Translations under genes and position numbers: made by a program | Notes under the pieces: model-generated | Databases searched by the model: none | The model's input: the letters and a program-made list of their open reading frames with translations, nothing else | What the model was told of the DNA's origin: nothing | Assembly: GCF_020708045.1 (NCBI RefSeq) | Contig: NZ_JAJFES010000005.1 | Location: 26,440-90,439 of the forward strand | Source: Massilia sp. IC2-278 | Lineage (GTDB): Bacteria > Pseudomonadota > Gammaproteobacteria > Burkholderiales > Burkholderiaceae_D | Direction: 5' to 3' | DNA: 64,000 bases | Part shown: piece after piece, positions 35,689 through 42,060 of the stretch | Numbering within the stretch: the first letter of the stretch is position 1 | Layout: every line of letters begins with the position of its first letter

Positions 35689-36048
35689 ATGACAAATAAG
35701 CAGTTGCCATCGAAGCGGGAGATCGTTCCCGCTTCATCGGACTCGACACCTAAACAGCGGGCCACCTTTTCCGACGAGTTCAAGCGCCAGGCCGTAGCAC
35801 GGTTACGCTCTGGCGAGCAAAGCGCCACCGATCTCGCCGTCGAGCTGGGCATACGACGTAATCTGCTCTACAAATGGGCCGACAAGGTCGAGAAGCAGGC
35901 GCCGGACAAGAAGCTGCGTTCACCGGGCAGGCCACCTACAAGCGAGCTCAGTGAAGTCGAGCAGTTACGCCTGAAATTGGCCAAAGCCGAACAGGAGCTC
36001 GAAATCCTAAAAAAGTTCGATGCGTACTTAACTCGCCTAAAGAAGTAA
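35689..36048 (+). CDS. IS3-family transposase OrfA
   Basis: A 119-residue helix-turn-helix protein of the IS3 OrfA type (FSDEFKRQAVARLRSGEQSATDLAVELGIRRNLLYKW), ending with a leucine-zipper segment (VEQLRLKLAKAEQELEILKKF). It binds the IS ends and pairs with OrfB. Near its end the slippery heptamer A-AAA-AAG (36009-36015) lies in the right phase for -1 frameshifting. Confidence 0.93.
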   Translation: MTNKQLPSKREIVPASSDSTPKQRATFSDEFKRQAVARLRSGEQSATDLAVELGIRRNLLYKWADKVEKQAPDKKLRSPGRPPTSELSEVEQLRLKLAKAEQELEILKKFDAYLTRLKK

Positions 36049-36086
36049 AGTACGCATTCATAGACAAGCACTGTAGCGAGTATCCG

Positions 36087-36911
36087 GTGAAATCCTTGTG
36101 CCGCGAGCTCGATGTCAGCCGTAGCCTGTACTACGCGCAGAAGAAGGCCAGGCCAAGCGTGCATAGCCAGGAAGACCTTGCATTGCGTGCACATATTGTC
36201 AGACTCAATGCAGCGCATCGTTGGGCGCCTGGGGTGATCAAGATGTGGCGTTTGCTCCAGGCCGAAGGCATCGAATGCGGCAAGCACCGGGTAAGAAGGC
36301 TGCGCAAGCTGGAGAACATTCAATCGTCCCGCACCAGGCGCTTTCGTGCCGCCGCCGCCATGCAGCGCGTGCAGCCGCCAGCGGAGAACCTGGTCAAGCG
36401 CGGCTTCAACGTCAGCGCCCCGAACACGATCTGGGTAGGCGACATGACAGCCATGCGCACCAAGGAAGGCTGGCTGCATCTGGCTATCGTGATCGATCTG
36501 TATGCCCGTCGTGTGGTGGGGTGGTCAACGGACACTACGCAAGCTACGACGTTACCCATGGCAGCATTGAACATGGCACTGGTGCAGCGAAAACCTGAAG
36601 CTGGACTGATCTTCCATAGTGATCAGGGCAGCGTTTATGCATCGAGCGATTACCGTGATTTGCTGCAAGCAAACAGCGTGCGGCCAAGCATGAGCCGCAA
36701 GGGCAATTGTTGGGATAACGCTGTCGCAGAAAGTTTCTTCTCAAACCTCAAAAACGAAGTGATGTACGACCGCCTCTTTGCATCAAGGGACGAAGGCAAG
36801 GCCGTGGTCGGTGATTACATCGAGAAGTACTACAATACGCGGCGCTTACATCAGACCTTGGGCTACCAAACGCCTGCCGCCGTCGACGCTGCATACCGTG
36901 TGCCTAAATAA
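36087..36911 (+). CDS. IS3-family transposase OrfB (DDE integrase)
   Basis: A 274-residue protein counted from the first GTG. The frame is open back to the slippery site at 36009-36015 with no ATG, so it is made mainly as an OrfAB fusion after -1 frameshifting. An HTH_21 region precedes the rve core: first Asp in WVGDMTAM, second Asp in FHSDQGSVY, Glu in NAVAESFFSNLKNE. All three catalytic residues are present. Confidence 0.93.
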   Translation: MKSLCRELDVSRSLYYAQKKARPSVHSQEDLALRAHIVRLNAAHRWAPGVIKMWRLLQAEGIECGKHRVRRLRKLENIQSSRTRRFRAAAAMQRVQPPAENLVKRGFNVSAPNTIWVGDMTAMRTKEGWLHLAIVIDLYARRVVGWSTDTTQATTLPMAALNMALVQRKPEAGLIFHSDQGSVYASSDYRDLLQANSVRPSMSRKGNCWDNAVAESFFSNLKNEVMYDRLFASRDEGKAVVGDYIEKYYNTRRLHQTLGYQTPAAVDAAYRVPK

Positions 36912-36937
36912 CTGTCCAGGATATCCGGATCACCTCA

Positions 36938-36965
36938 GGTCTGACATTCGGACACGGGCTCTGCC
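36938..36965 (+). repeat. GGGTCAGGTCTGACA repeat, copy A (right part)
   Basis: Continuation of the repeat after the IS3 element: GGTCTGACATTCGGACACG then GGCTCTGCC. Confidence 0.8.
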
Positions 36966-37024
36966 CTAACAAGCTGACCGCTCTTCCATCCTGCAGCATG
37001 TTGCCTCAATCTGGCCCGCGTCGT

Positions 37025-37471
37025 TTACACCACGGCGCGGAAGGTGATTTCCACCAACTGCGCAGGAAAAGCGAGCCGTGTCACACCGATGATATTGCTG
37101 GCGCATTGCGGCTGGTCGGTCCCGTACACTTCCTTCCTCACCTTGCCGCCCGCGGTAAAGGCCGAATCCACGTCCAGCACATACAGCGTTTCCTCGACGA
37201 CGTCATCGAGCGTGGCGCCGAATTCGGCGAGCAGGGCGATGGCATTGCGGTAGGTCTGGCGGATCTGTTCTTCCATCTGGCTGAAGTCCATGGGCTTTCC
37301 TGCCCCGTCCAGGTCCGCCGGCGCAACCAGGGCGCCGTCCTTGTCGTGGCTGAGCTGGCCGGACAGGTAGATCGTGTCCTTGACCTGCACGCCCTGGACA
37401 TAGCCGAACAGGCCTTCCCACGCGACGCCGAAGTTCACGATTTTCTTTTGCAGTTGATGGGTGGCAGACAT
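37025..37471 (-). CDS. RidA/YjgF-family protein
   Basis: A 148-residue protein of the RidA superfamily: YVQGVQVKDTIYLSGQLSHDKDGALV, RQTYRNAIALLAEFGATLDDVVEETLYVLD, and the C-terminal VTRLAFPAQLVEITFRAVV. The canonical RidA arginine region is altered (VTRLAFPAQLVEI), so imine deaminase activity is plausible but not certain. The ATG at 37471 with an AGAGGA site is preferred to the longer frame to 37531. It lies between two repeat copies. Confidence 0.88.
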   Translation of the reverse strand: MSATHQLQKKIVNFGVAWEGLFGYVQGVQVKDTIYLSGQLSHDKDGALVAPADLDGAGKPMDFSQMEEQIRQTYRNAIALLAEFGATLDDVVEETLYVLDVDSAFTAGGKVRKEVYGTDQPQCASNIIGVTRLAFPAQLVEITFRAVV

Positions 37472-37554
37472 GGCATTTCCTCTGGATGGATAGATACCGG
37501 TCAGCATATCGCTTCCCTGCGCGGCTTCCACCAGCCATTCGATAGGGTCCAGGA

Positions 37555-37629
37555 CTACCCGGCTTCGCCCGCTCCCTCAGGCTCCAGTCGTACGAAGCGC
37601 GTCAACACCAGCACCGGCATTGGCACCCG
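37555..37629 (-). pseudogene. 3'-terminal fragment of an AmpG-like MFS gene
   Basis: Read on the minus strand, this encodes VPMPVLVLTRFVRLEPEGAG and a stop. It matches the C terminus of the intact transporter at 40741-42060 (VPVLVLTRFVRLE) over about 45 bp (37577-37621 versus 40766-40810, about 41 identities). Most differences are third-position changes, so it was once coding. The intact gene's last residues are instead supplied by the repeat sequence. The two copies form direct repeats around the tRNA-like module. Confidence 0.75.
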
Positions 37630-37640
37630 ATAGAACAACG

Positions 37641-37675
37641 AGGGTCAGGTTTGTCATCGAGACACGGGCTCTGCC
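37641..37675 (+). repeat. GGGTCAGG repeat, copy B (left inverted repeat of the module)
   Basis: AGGGTCAGGTTTGTCATC then GAGACACGGGCTCTGCC is a divergent copy of the repeat in copy A orientation. It stands in inverse orientation to copy C at 40720-40770, so the tRNA-like gene and its two downstream ORFs lie between inverted repeats. Confidence 0.7.
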
Positions 37676-37740
37676 TTTGGTCCGCCTTTGGCTTCCCGGC
37701 AGATCACGTTATCATGCCCTGCATGCAGGACCATGGCAAT

Positions 37741-37814
37741 TCCGGGGAAGTTCAGCGGACGAACGCTCGGCTTGGACCGAGATGGCGCTGGTTCGAATCC
37801 AGCCCCCGGCCCCA
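37741..37814 (+). ncRNA. tRNA-Pro-like cloverleaf with 6-nt anticodon loop
   Basis: The 74 nt fold as a tRNA. The acceptor strands are TCCGGGG/CCCCGGC (6 of 7 pairs, first mismatched), the D arm GTTC-AGCGGAC-GAAC, the anticodon stem CTCGG/CCGAG. A 5-nt variable region and a perfect T arm GCTGG-TTCGAAT-CCAGC follow, then discriminator C and an encoded CCA. The anticodon loop is only CTTGGA, one base short of the proline (TGG) form, and position 8 is A rather than U. It cannot be an ordinary tRNA. It lies 17 bp upstream of the 768-residue protein gene, and may be a degenerate or specialised tRNA mimic. Confidence 0.75.
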
Positions 37815-37831
37815 TATCGACAGGAGACTCG

Positions 37832-40138
37832 GTGACCGAACGAATGCATGACGACACGACAGGCAAACAATCCGGCGTCGGCAGCGGGTTTGCCGCCGTC
37901 CAGCTTGCCAAGGCGCTGACGGCCAGCATGGCCAGCACCGATCCCGCGACCCGGGAGCGCGCCAGGATGCGCGTTGCGTCCTGGGAGCAGGTCCTCGGCC
38001 ACCTGTTTGCGCGCAGCGCCGACTACGGATCGCGCACGCCCATCGACAGCGTGCCGGCCTGGGCGACGCTGGAAGTCGTGCGGGGCGGATTCGCAACCGG
38101 CCACCTCCTGGCGGGCGGTCCGCTGCAGCCATACGAACAGCAGCTGCTCGAACGGATTTCTGCGGCCGGCGGGGCGACGGAACGGCTCGCGCTCAATACC
38201 TACTTCCTGACCGATGCCGGGATGGCCGAACTCCTCGCCTGGCTGCACGCCGACCATTACGACGTCCAGGTGCCCGAGGAAGGCGCCCTGCTTGCCGTTG
38301 CATGGCTGGCGGCCAACGGACATGGCGACGCTGCCGGCGACATCGTGGAGGCCATCGCTCCCTACCTGTCGACGCTGCGTTTCTATCCGGTCCCCGGCGA
38401 TCGCCCCCATCACTTTGGTGCGCGCGTGCACGTGCAGGACGTGGGCGCCGTGCGCAGGCAGATTGCCGCCATCCGCCCCAACCGGGGCGTTGCCGCGCAA
38501 AAGCTGGCGGCCGAGGCCTGGGCGCCGCTGCACGACCGGGCAATCGCCCTGTTCGCCGACACCCTGGGCGACGACTTCTGGCCCTGCCAACGCCGTCCGC
38601 CGGATTGGTCGACGCGTGCCACCGCCTTGTTGGCCGACTATGCGCTGCTGTACGCAGCCGGCGACGTTCCCTCGAAGTACCGCAAGCGTGGCAGCCACTA
38701 CGTCCAGTTGCACGATTTCCTGCGGCAGGGCGCGGCATCGTTCGATACGTTCACCAGCCGCGAGCTGGGACGTCTGCGGCATATCCTCAAGTGCAGTATC
38801 GACAAGCGCGGCATGCCATTTGCGCCGTCCAGCCTGGCCTACCGCCGCCGCCAGCTGGATGCCGTCCGCGCGCCGCTGCACAAGGACATCGCGCGGATCG
38901 TCGAACGGCGCCTGGAAGCCTACCCTGCCGCGGAAGGTCTCGACAATACCGAACCGCTCCGGCAGCCCGTCTCGGTCGAGGAAAGCAGCGCCGCGGTGCC
39001 GCCGGGAACAGCCATCCCACGGCAGATCGCGCGCAAGATCGAGCGCTGCCTGAACGAGACCACCGACCTGCTGGTGCGCCGCGGACTGATCGCCTCCGGC
39101 GACGTGCTTGCCGGCGTGCTGCCGCAAATGACTGCGAGTTTGCGCAGCCTGGGTATTGCCGATCCGGCGCTGCGCGGGCTGTACGCGGCGGTCTACCGTG
39201 CGTTCCGGCGCCGCCGCTCCCTGTTGCTGCTGAACCTGCAAAGCCAGGTGCGGATCGACGAGCTGCCCTGGGTCGCCGCGATCGACCGGCTGCGCGACCA
39301 GAACCTGCCCAGCCGCACCGCCGCGCGCCAGGCGCTCGAGGCAACTGCCCTGCTGGCGCTGGAATCCTTCCCCCATGCGATCCTCCCCAACAAGCTGGTG
39401 CGCGAACTGGGCGCGCTGGCGGCGAGCGCCGGCATCGACATGCCGCTAGTCGACGAACTGGCGGCCGATATCTTCATGGGCGAGTTTTCTCCCAAGTTCC
39501 TCGAAGCCGCCCAGCTTGCGGGAACGCTGCTGCGCGGCTCGCTGTATGCGGCTTATTACGGGATCGACTACGACGCCATCGCCCGTCTGGATCGTGCGCG
39601 ACCGTCCACTGGCGCGGTCGGCTGGCCCTGGCGGTCGAAACCGACAGGCCCGGACTTTGCCGGTCTCTGCGCGATGCGCGCGGGCGTGGCCCCAGGCAGC
39701 TGGCGGCCAGCCACGAATGGCATGATCATCGAACAGCAGCAGATCCTGACCACGCAAAACCTGGCGGCGCTCATTGTCCGGCTGGACCTGCGAGAGGCAC
39801 TGCAAGGGCGCTTGCAAGACATGGCCCGGTCATGCTTCAAGTGGATCTGCGCGCGCCACCAGATGCGGCTGGACGATTGGCACGGCCAGCTGATTCGTGT
39901 GAAGAACACGGCTTACGCATGGCGGCAAATGGTCTTCTTCCTGTCCCTGCTGCCTGCGCAGGAAGTCCAGGCATTCCTGGGCTGGGCCGGCGAATGCCAG
40001 GCGCGCCTGCCCCAGGAATGGCAACGGCGCTTCCGTCCTGCGCTCGAGGGGCTGGAGATGGCTGCCGACGGCGCCGTACCCGACGACAAGAGCTGCTTGC
40101 TCGGTTGGTCCAAGGACAGGCACTGGTTAATGGATTGA
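37832..40138 (+). CDS. Large helical protein of unknown function, linked to tRNA-like gene
   Basis: A 768-residue protein with no signal peptide, membrane segment or domain that I recognise; predicted mostly alpha-helical and Arg/Ala/Leu-rich. Notable segments are WPCQRRPPDWSTRATALLAD, KYRKRGSHYVQLHDFLRQG, LRHILKCSIDKRGMPFAPSS, AYRAFRRRRSLLLLN and FKWICARHQMRLDDWH. The basic patches would suit RNA binding. The GTG at 37832 has an AGGAG site 5 nt upstream; the frame continues through the tRNA-like gene but starts there are unlikely. It ends in TGATG, coupling it to the next gene. With the tRNA-like element it forms a module between inverted repeats. Confidence 0.8.
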   Translation: MTERMHDDTTGKQSGVGSGFAAVQLAKALTASMASTDPATRERARMRVASWEQVLGHLFARSADYGSRTPIDSVPAWATLEVVRGGFATGHLLAGGPLQPYEQQLLERISAAGGATERLALNTYFLTDAGMAELLAWLHADHYDVQVPEEGALLAVAWLAANGHGDAAGDIVEAIAPYLSTLRFYPVPGDRPHHFGARVHVQDVGAVRRQIAAIRPNRGVAAQKLAAEAWAPLHDRAIALFADTLGDDFWPCQRRPPDWSTRATALLADYALLYAAGDVPSKYRKRGSHYVQLHDFLRQGAASFDTFTSRELGRLRHILKCSIDKRGMPFAPSSLAYRRRQLDAVRAPLHKDIARIVERRLEAYPAAEGLDNTEPLRQPVSVEESSAAVPPGTAIPRQIARKIERCLNETTDLLVRRGLIASGDVLAGVLPQMTASLRSLGIADPALRGLYAAVYRAFRRRRSLLLLNLQSQVRIDELPWVAAIDRLRDQNLPSRTAARQALEATALLALESFPHAILPNKLVRELGALAASAGIDMPLVDELAADIFMGEFSPKFLEAAQLAGTLLRGSLYAAYYGIDYDAIARLDRARPSTGAVGWPWRSKPTGPDFAGLCAMRAGVAPGSWRPATNGMIIEQQQILTTQNLAALIVRLDLREALQGRLQDMARSCFKWICARHQMRLDDWHGQLIRVKNTAYAWRQMVFFLSLLPAQEVQAFLGWAGECQARLPQEWQRRFRPALEGLEMAADGAVPDDKSCLLGWSKDRHWLMD

Positions 40139-40662
40139 TGTCCGAAACGATCGCAAGGCGCCCACGCTTTCAGCATGCAATGAATACAGGACTCCCTGCC
40201 ATGTCGGTAACAGACGCATTAACCGCGGGCATATTCGCGAAGCCCAACCCGTTCGTGACCGAAGCCTATTCCGAACCGGGGCAGGAAGCACTGGTCTTTT
40301 CTTCGGCAGAAGCGCTGGCCACCTTCATGCAGCGCCAGATGGCGCAACCGCGGGGACACGTTTTTCTGTTTGTCACGTACCCGGACATGCTTGGCGCGCC
40401 CATCCCGAAACGGATCAACCTGACCCGTCCGGAAAGTCCCGAGCGACATTTCCGCTATACCTGGGAAGGCTGGGGCTTGATTTCGGTCCAGCTGCACGGA
40501 CCCGGGCAGCCTGTCCCGTCGCATATCTCGTCGAATTCGGCAACCCGTGCGCAAACCTGGAGCGCGACCCATCCGGAATGGCACAGTCCCGACGAATGGG
40601 ATTGGAAAGCAGTCGAACGCCATACGCGGCGCTTGCAACGCATCCTGAGATCGGCGAAATAG
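40138..40662 (+). CDS. Small protein coupled to the 768-residue protein
   Basis: A 174-residue protein whose ATG shares one base with the upstream stop (TGATG), the classic arrangement for translational coupling. A second ATG at 40201 would give 153 residues. No family is recognised. A mixed alpha/beta pattern is visible: QEALVFSSAEALATFMQRQM, GHVFLFVTYPDM, RHFRYTWEGWGLISVQLHG, and a Trp-rich C terminus (TWSATHPEWHSPDEWDWKAVE). Stable co-expression with the large protein suggests a partner, immunity or accessory subunit, but that is inference. Confidence 0.75.
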   Translation: MSETIARRPRFQHAMNTGLPAMSVTDALTAGIFAKPNPFVTEAYSEPGQEALVFSSAEALATFMQRQMAQPRGHVFLFVTYPDMLGAPIPKRINLTRPESPERHFRYTWEGWGLISVQLHGPGQPVPSHISSNSATRAQTWSATHPEWHSPDEWDWKAVERHTRRLQRILRSAK

Positions 40663-40719
40663 TATGGGCCCGCATATCCGCCAGACCCGATAGGCAGCAA
40701 GTCCCGGGCTGGCCATGAC

Positions 40720-40770
40720 GGCCGAGCTCGTGTCCGGATGTCAGACCTGACCCTGGCTGTTGGTTTCAGC
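40720..40770 (-). repeat. GGGTCAGGTCTGACA repeat, copy C (inverted)
   Basis: On the minus strand it reads GCTGAAACCAACAGCC, AGGGTCAGGTCTGACATC and CGGACACGAGCTC, nearly identical to the reconstructed copy A. The core GTCAG-GT-CTGAC is palindromic. It overlaps the last codons and stop of the MFS transporter gene, replacing its original C terminus. Confidence 0.85.
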
Positions 40771-42060
40771 CTCCAGCCGCACGAAGCGCGTCAGCACCAG
40801 CACCGGCACCGCACACGCCAGCACCCACAGGAAGAAGTGGCGATACCCCAGCGCCTGCTGGATATCGCCGCTGACCATCTTGAACAGCACGAAGCCCAGC
40901 TGCATGAAACCGCTGCCGAGCGCGTAGTGTGCGGTTTGATAGGGGCCGCTGGCGATCACCTGCATGATGAACAGGATGATGCCGACGAAGCCGAAGCCGT
41001 AGCCGAACATCTCCACACCGAGCGCGGTGGCGATCAGCGGCAGGGACTCGGGCTGCGCGGCGCTTAAATACCAGAACACCAGGTTCGGCAAATTCATTGC
41101 CAGGATCAGCCACGGCATCGCGCGCCGCAAACCCAGCCAGGACGTGAAGTAGCCGCCGGCGATACTACCGACCAAAAAGGCGACCGTGCCGGCGGTGCCG
41201 TACACCGCCCCGACTTCGGCCGTGCTCAGGCCCAGGCCGCCAACGGCGCGGGCGTCGCGCAGGAACAGCGGGCCGATGGTCTGGATCTGGCCTTCGCTGG
41301 CGCGGAACAGGATGATGAAGAGGATGCCGAGCCAGATGCCCTTCTTGGCAAAGAAGGCGCGGATCACATCGACCAGCGTGGCCGCGATGCTGCCCAGCGA
41401 ATCGGTCTGGGCGGTGCGCACCGTGAGCGTGCCCGGCAGCGCCCAGGTGTGGTACGCCCCCAGTGCCACCAGCGCGGCGCCGAGCAATGCGAACACCACG
41501 GTCCAGGCAGGTGCGATGCCGATGCGCTTTTCCAGGTAGCCGGCCAGGATCACCAGCCCGCCCAGCGACAGGAATTTCGCCGCATTGAAAAAGGCGCCCT
41601 GCCAGCCGGCGTAGGCGGCCTGCTGTTTGGCGCTCAGGCTGGCGATGTACAGGCCGTCGGCTGCGATGTCGTGGGTGGCCGATGCCAGCGACACCACCGC
41701 CAGCAGCGCGATGCACAGCGCGAACCAGCCCGGCAGCTGCAGCGCCAGCGCCACCGATGCCAGCCCTGCCCCGCCCAGCAGCTGGAAGGTGACGACCGCG
41801 CGCTTCTTGCTGCGCGCCAGTTCCAGGAAGGGACTCCACAGCGCCTTGAACACCCAGGCAAAGCCGAGCAGCCCGGTCCAGCGGGCGATCTGCTCGTTCG
41901 GCACGCCCATGCTCTTGAACATCAGGCCGGCGATCAGCGCCACTGCGTAGAACGGCAAGCCCTGCGCCAGGTACAAGGTCGGCACCCAGGCCAGCGGATG
42001 GCGCGCGGCGGGCGGCTTCGTCGTGCCGACGGCGGCGGCGGCGGTGGAAACCTCATGCAT
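40741..42060 (-). CDS. AmpG-like MFS transporter
   Basis: A 439-residue, 12-helix permease of the AmpG/SLC33-like MFS group (HPLAWVPTLYLAQGLPFYAV, SATHDIAADGLYIASLS, AGWQGAFFNAAKF). AmpG-type proteins import GlcNAc-containing muropeptides. Placed 8 bp overlapping downstream of a GH20 hexosaminidase and after a TonB receptor, it probably imports GlcNAc or chitobiose across the inner membrane. The last residues (ETNSQGQV) come from an inserted repeat. Confidence 0.9.
   Translation of the reverse strand: MHEVSTAAAAVGTTKPPAARHPLAWVPTLYLAQGLPFYAVALIAGLMFKSMGVPNEQIARWTGLLGFAWVFKALWSPFLELARSKKRAVVTFQLLGGAGLASVALALQLPGWFALCIALLAVVSLASATHDIAADGLYIASLSAKQQAAYAGWQGAFFNAAKFLSLGGLVILAGYLEKRIGIAPAWTVVFALLGAALVALGAYHTWALPGTLTVRTAQTDSLGSIAATLVDVIRAFFAKKGIWLGILFIILFRASEGQIQTIGPLFLRDARAVGGLGLSTAEVGAVYGTAGTVAFLVGSIAGGYFTSWLGLRRAMPWLILAMNLPNLVFWYLSAAQPESLPLIATALGVEMFGYGFGFVGIILFIMQVIASGPYQTAHYALGSGFMQLGFVLFKMVSGDIQQALGYRHFFLWVLACAVPVLVLTRFVRLEAETNSQGQV

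Larger units (their letters stand above)
35628..36937 (+). mobile_element. Complete IS3-family insertion sequence, 1310 bp
   Basis: Imperfect terminal inverted repeats of about 25 bp begin TGAG at the left end and finish CTCA at the right (18 of 25 positions match). The element is flanked by a 3-bp target duplication GGT. Two overlapping reading frames encode OrfA and OrfB with a frameshift signal. The reconstructed empty site equals another copy of the host repeat, so the ends are secure. Both frames look intact, so it may be active. Confidence 0.93.

Noticed and set aside
37741..37814. Annotation of the cloverleaf as a functional tRNA-Pro
   Set aside because: The 6-nt anticodon loop, A8 and first-pair mismatch are incompatible with a normal elongator tRNA, so it is listed as a tRNA-like ncRNA.
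38302..40137. Upstream extension of the 174-residue protein frame through the 768-residue protein gene
   Set aside because: The extension has shadow composition; the TGATG junction at 40136-40140 gives a natural start.
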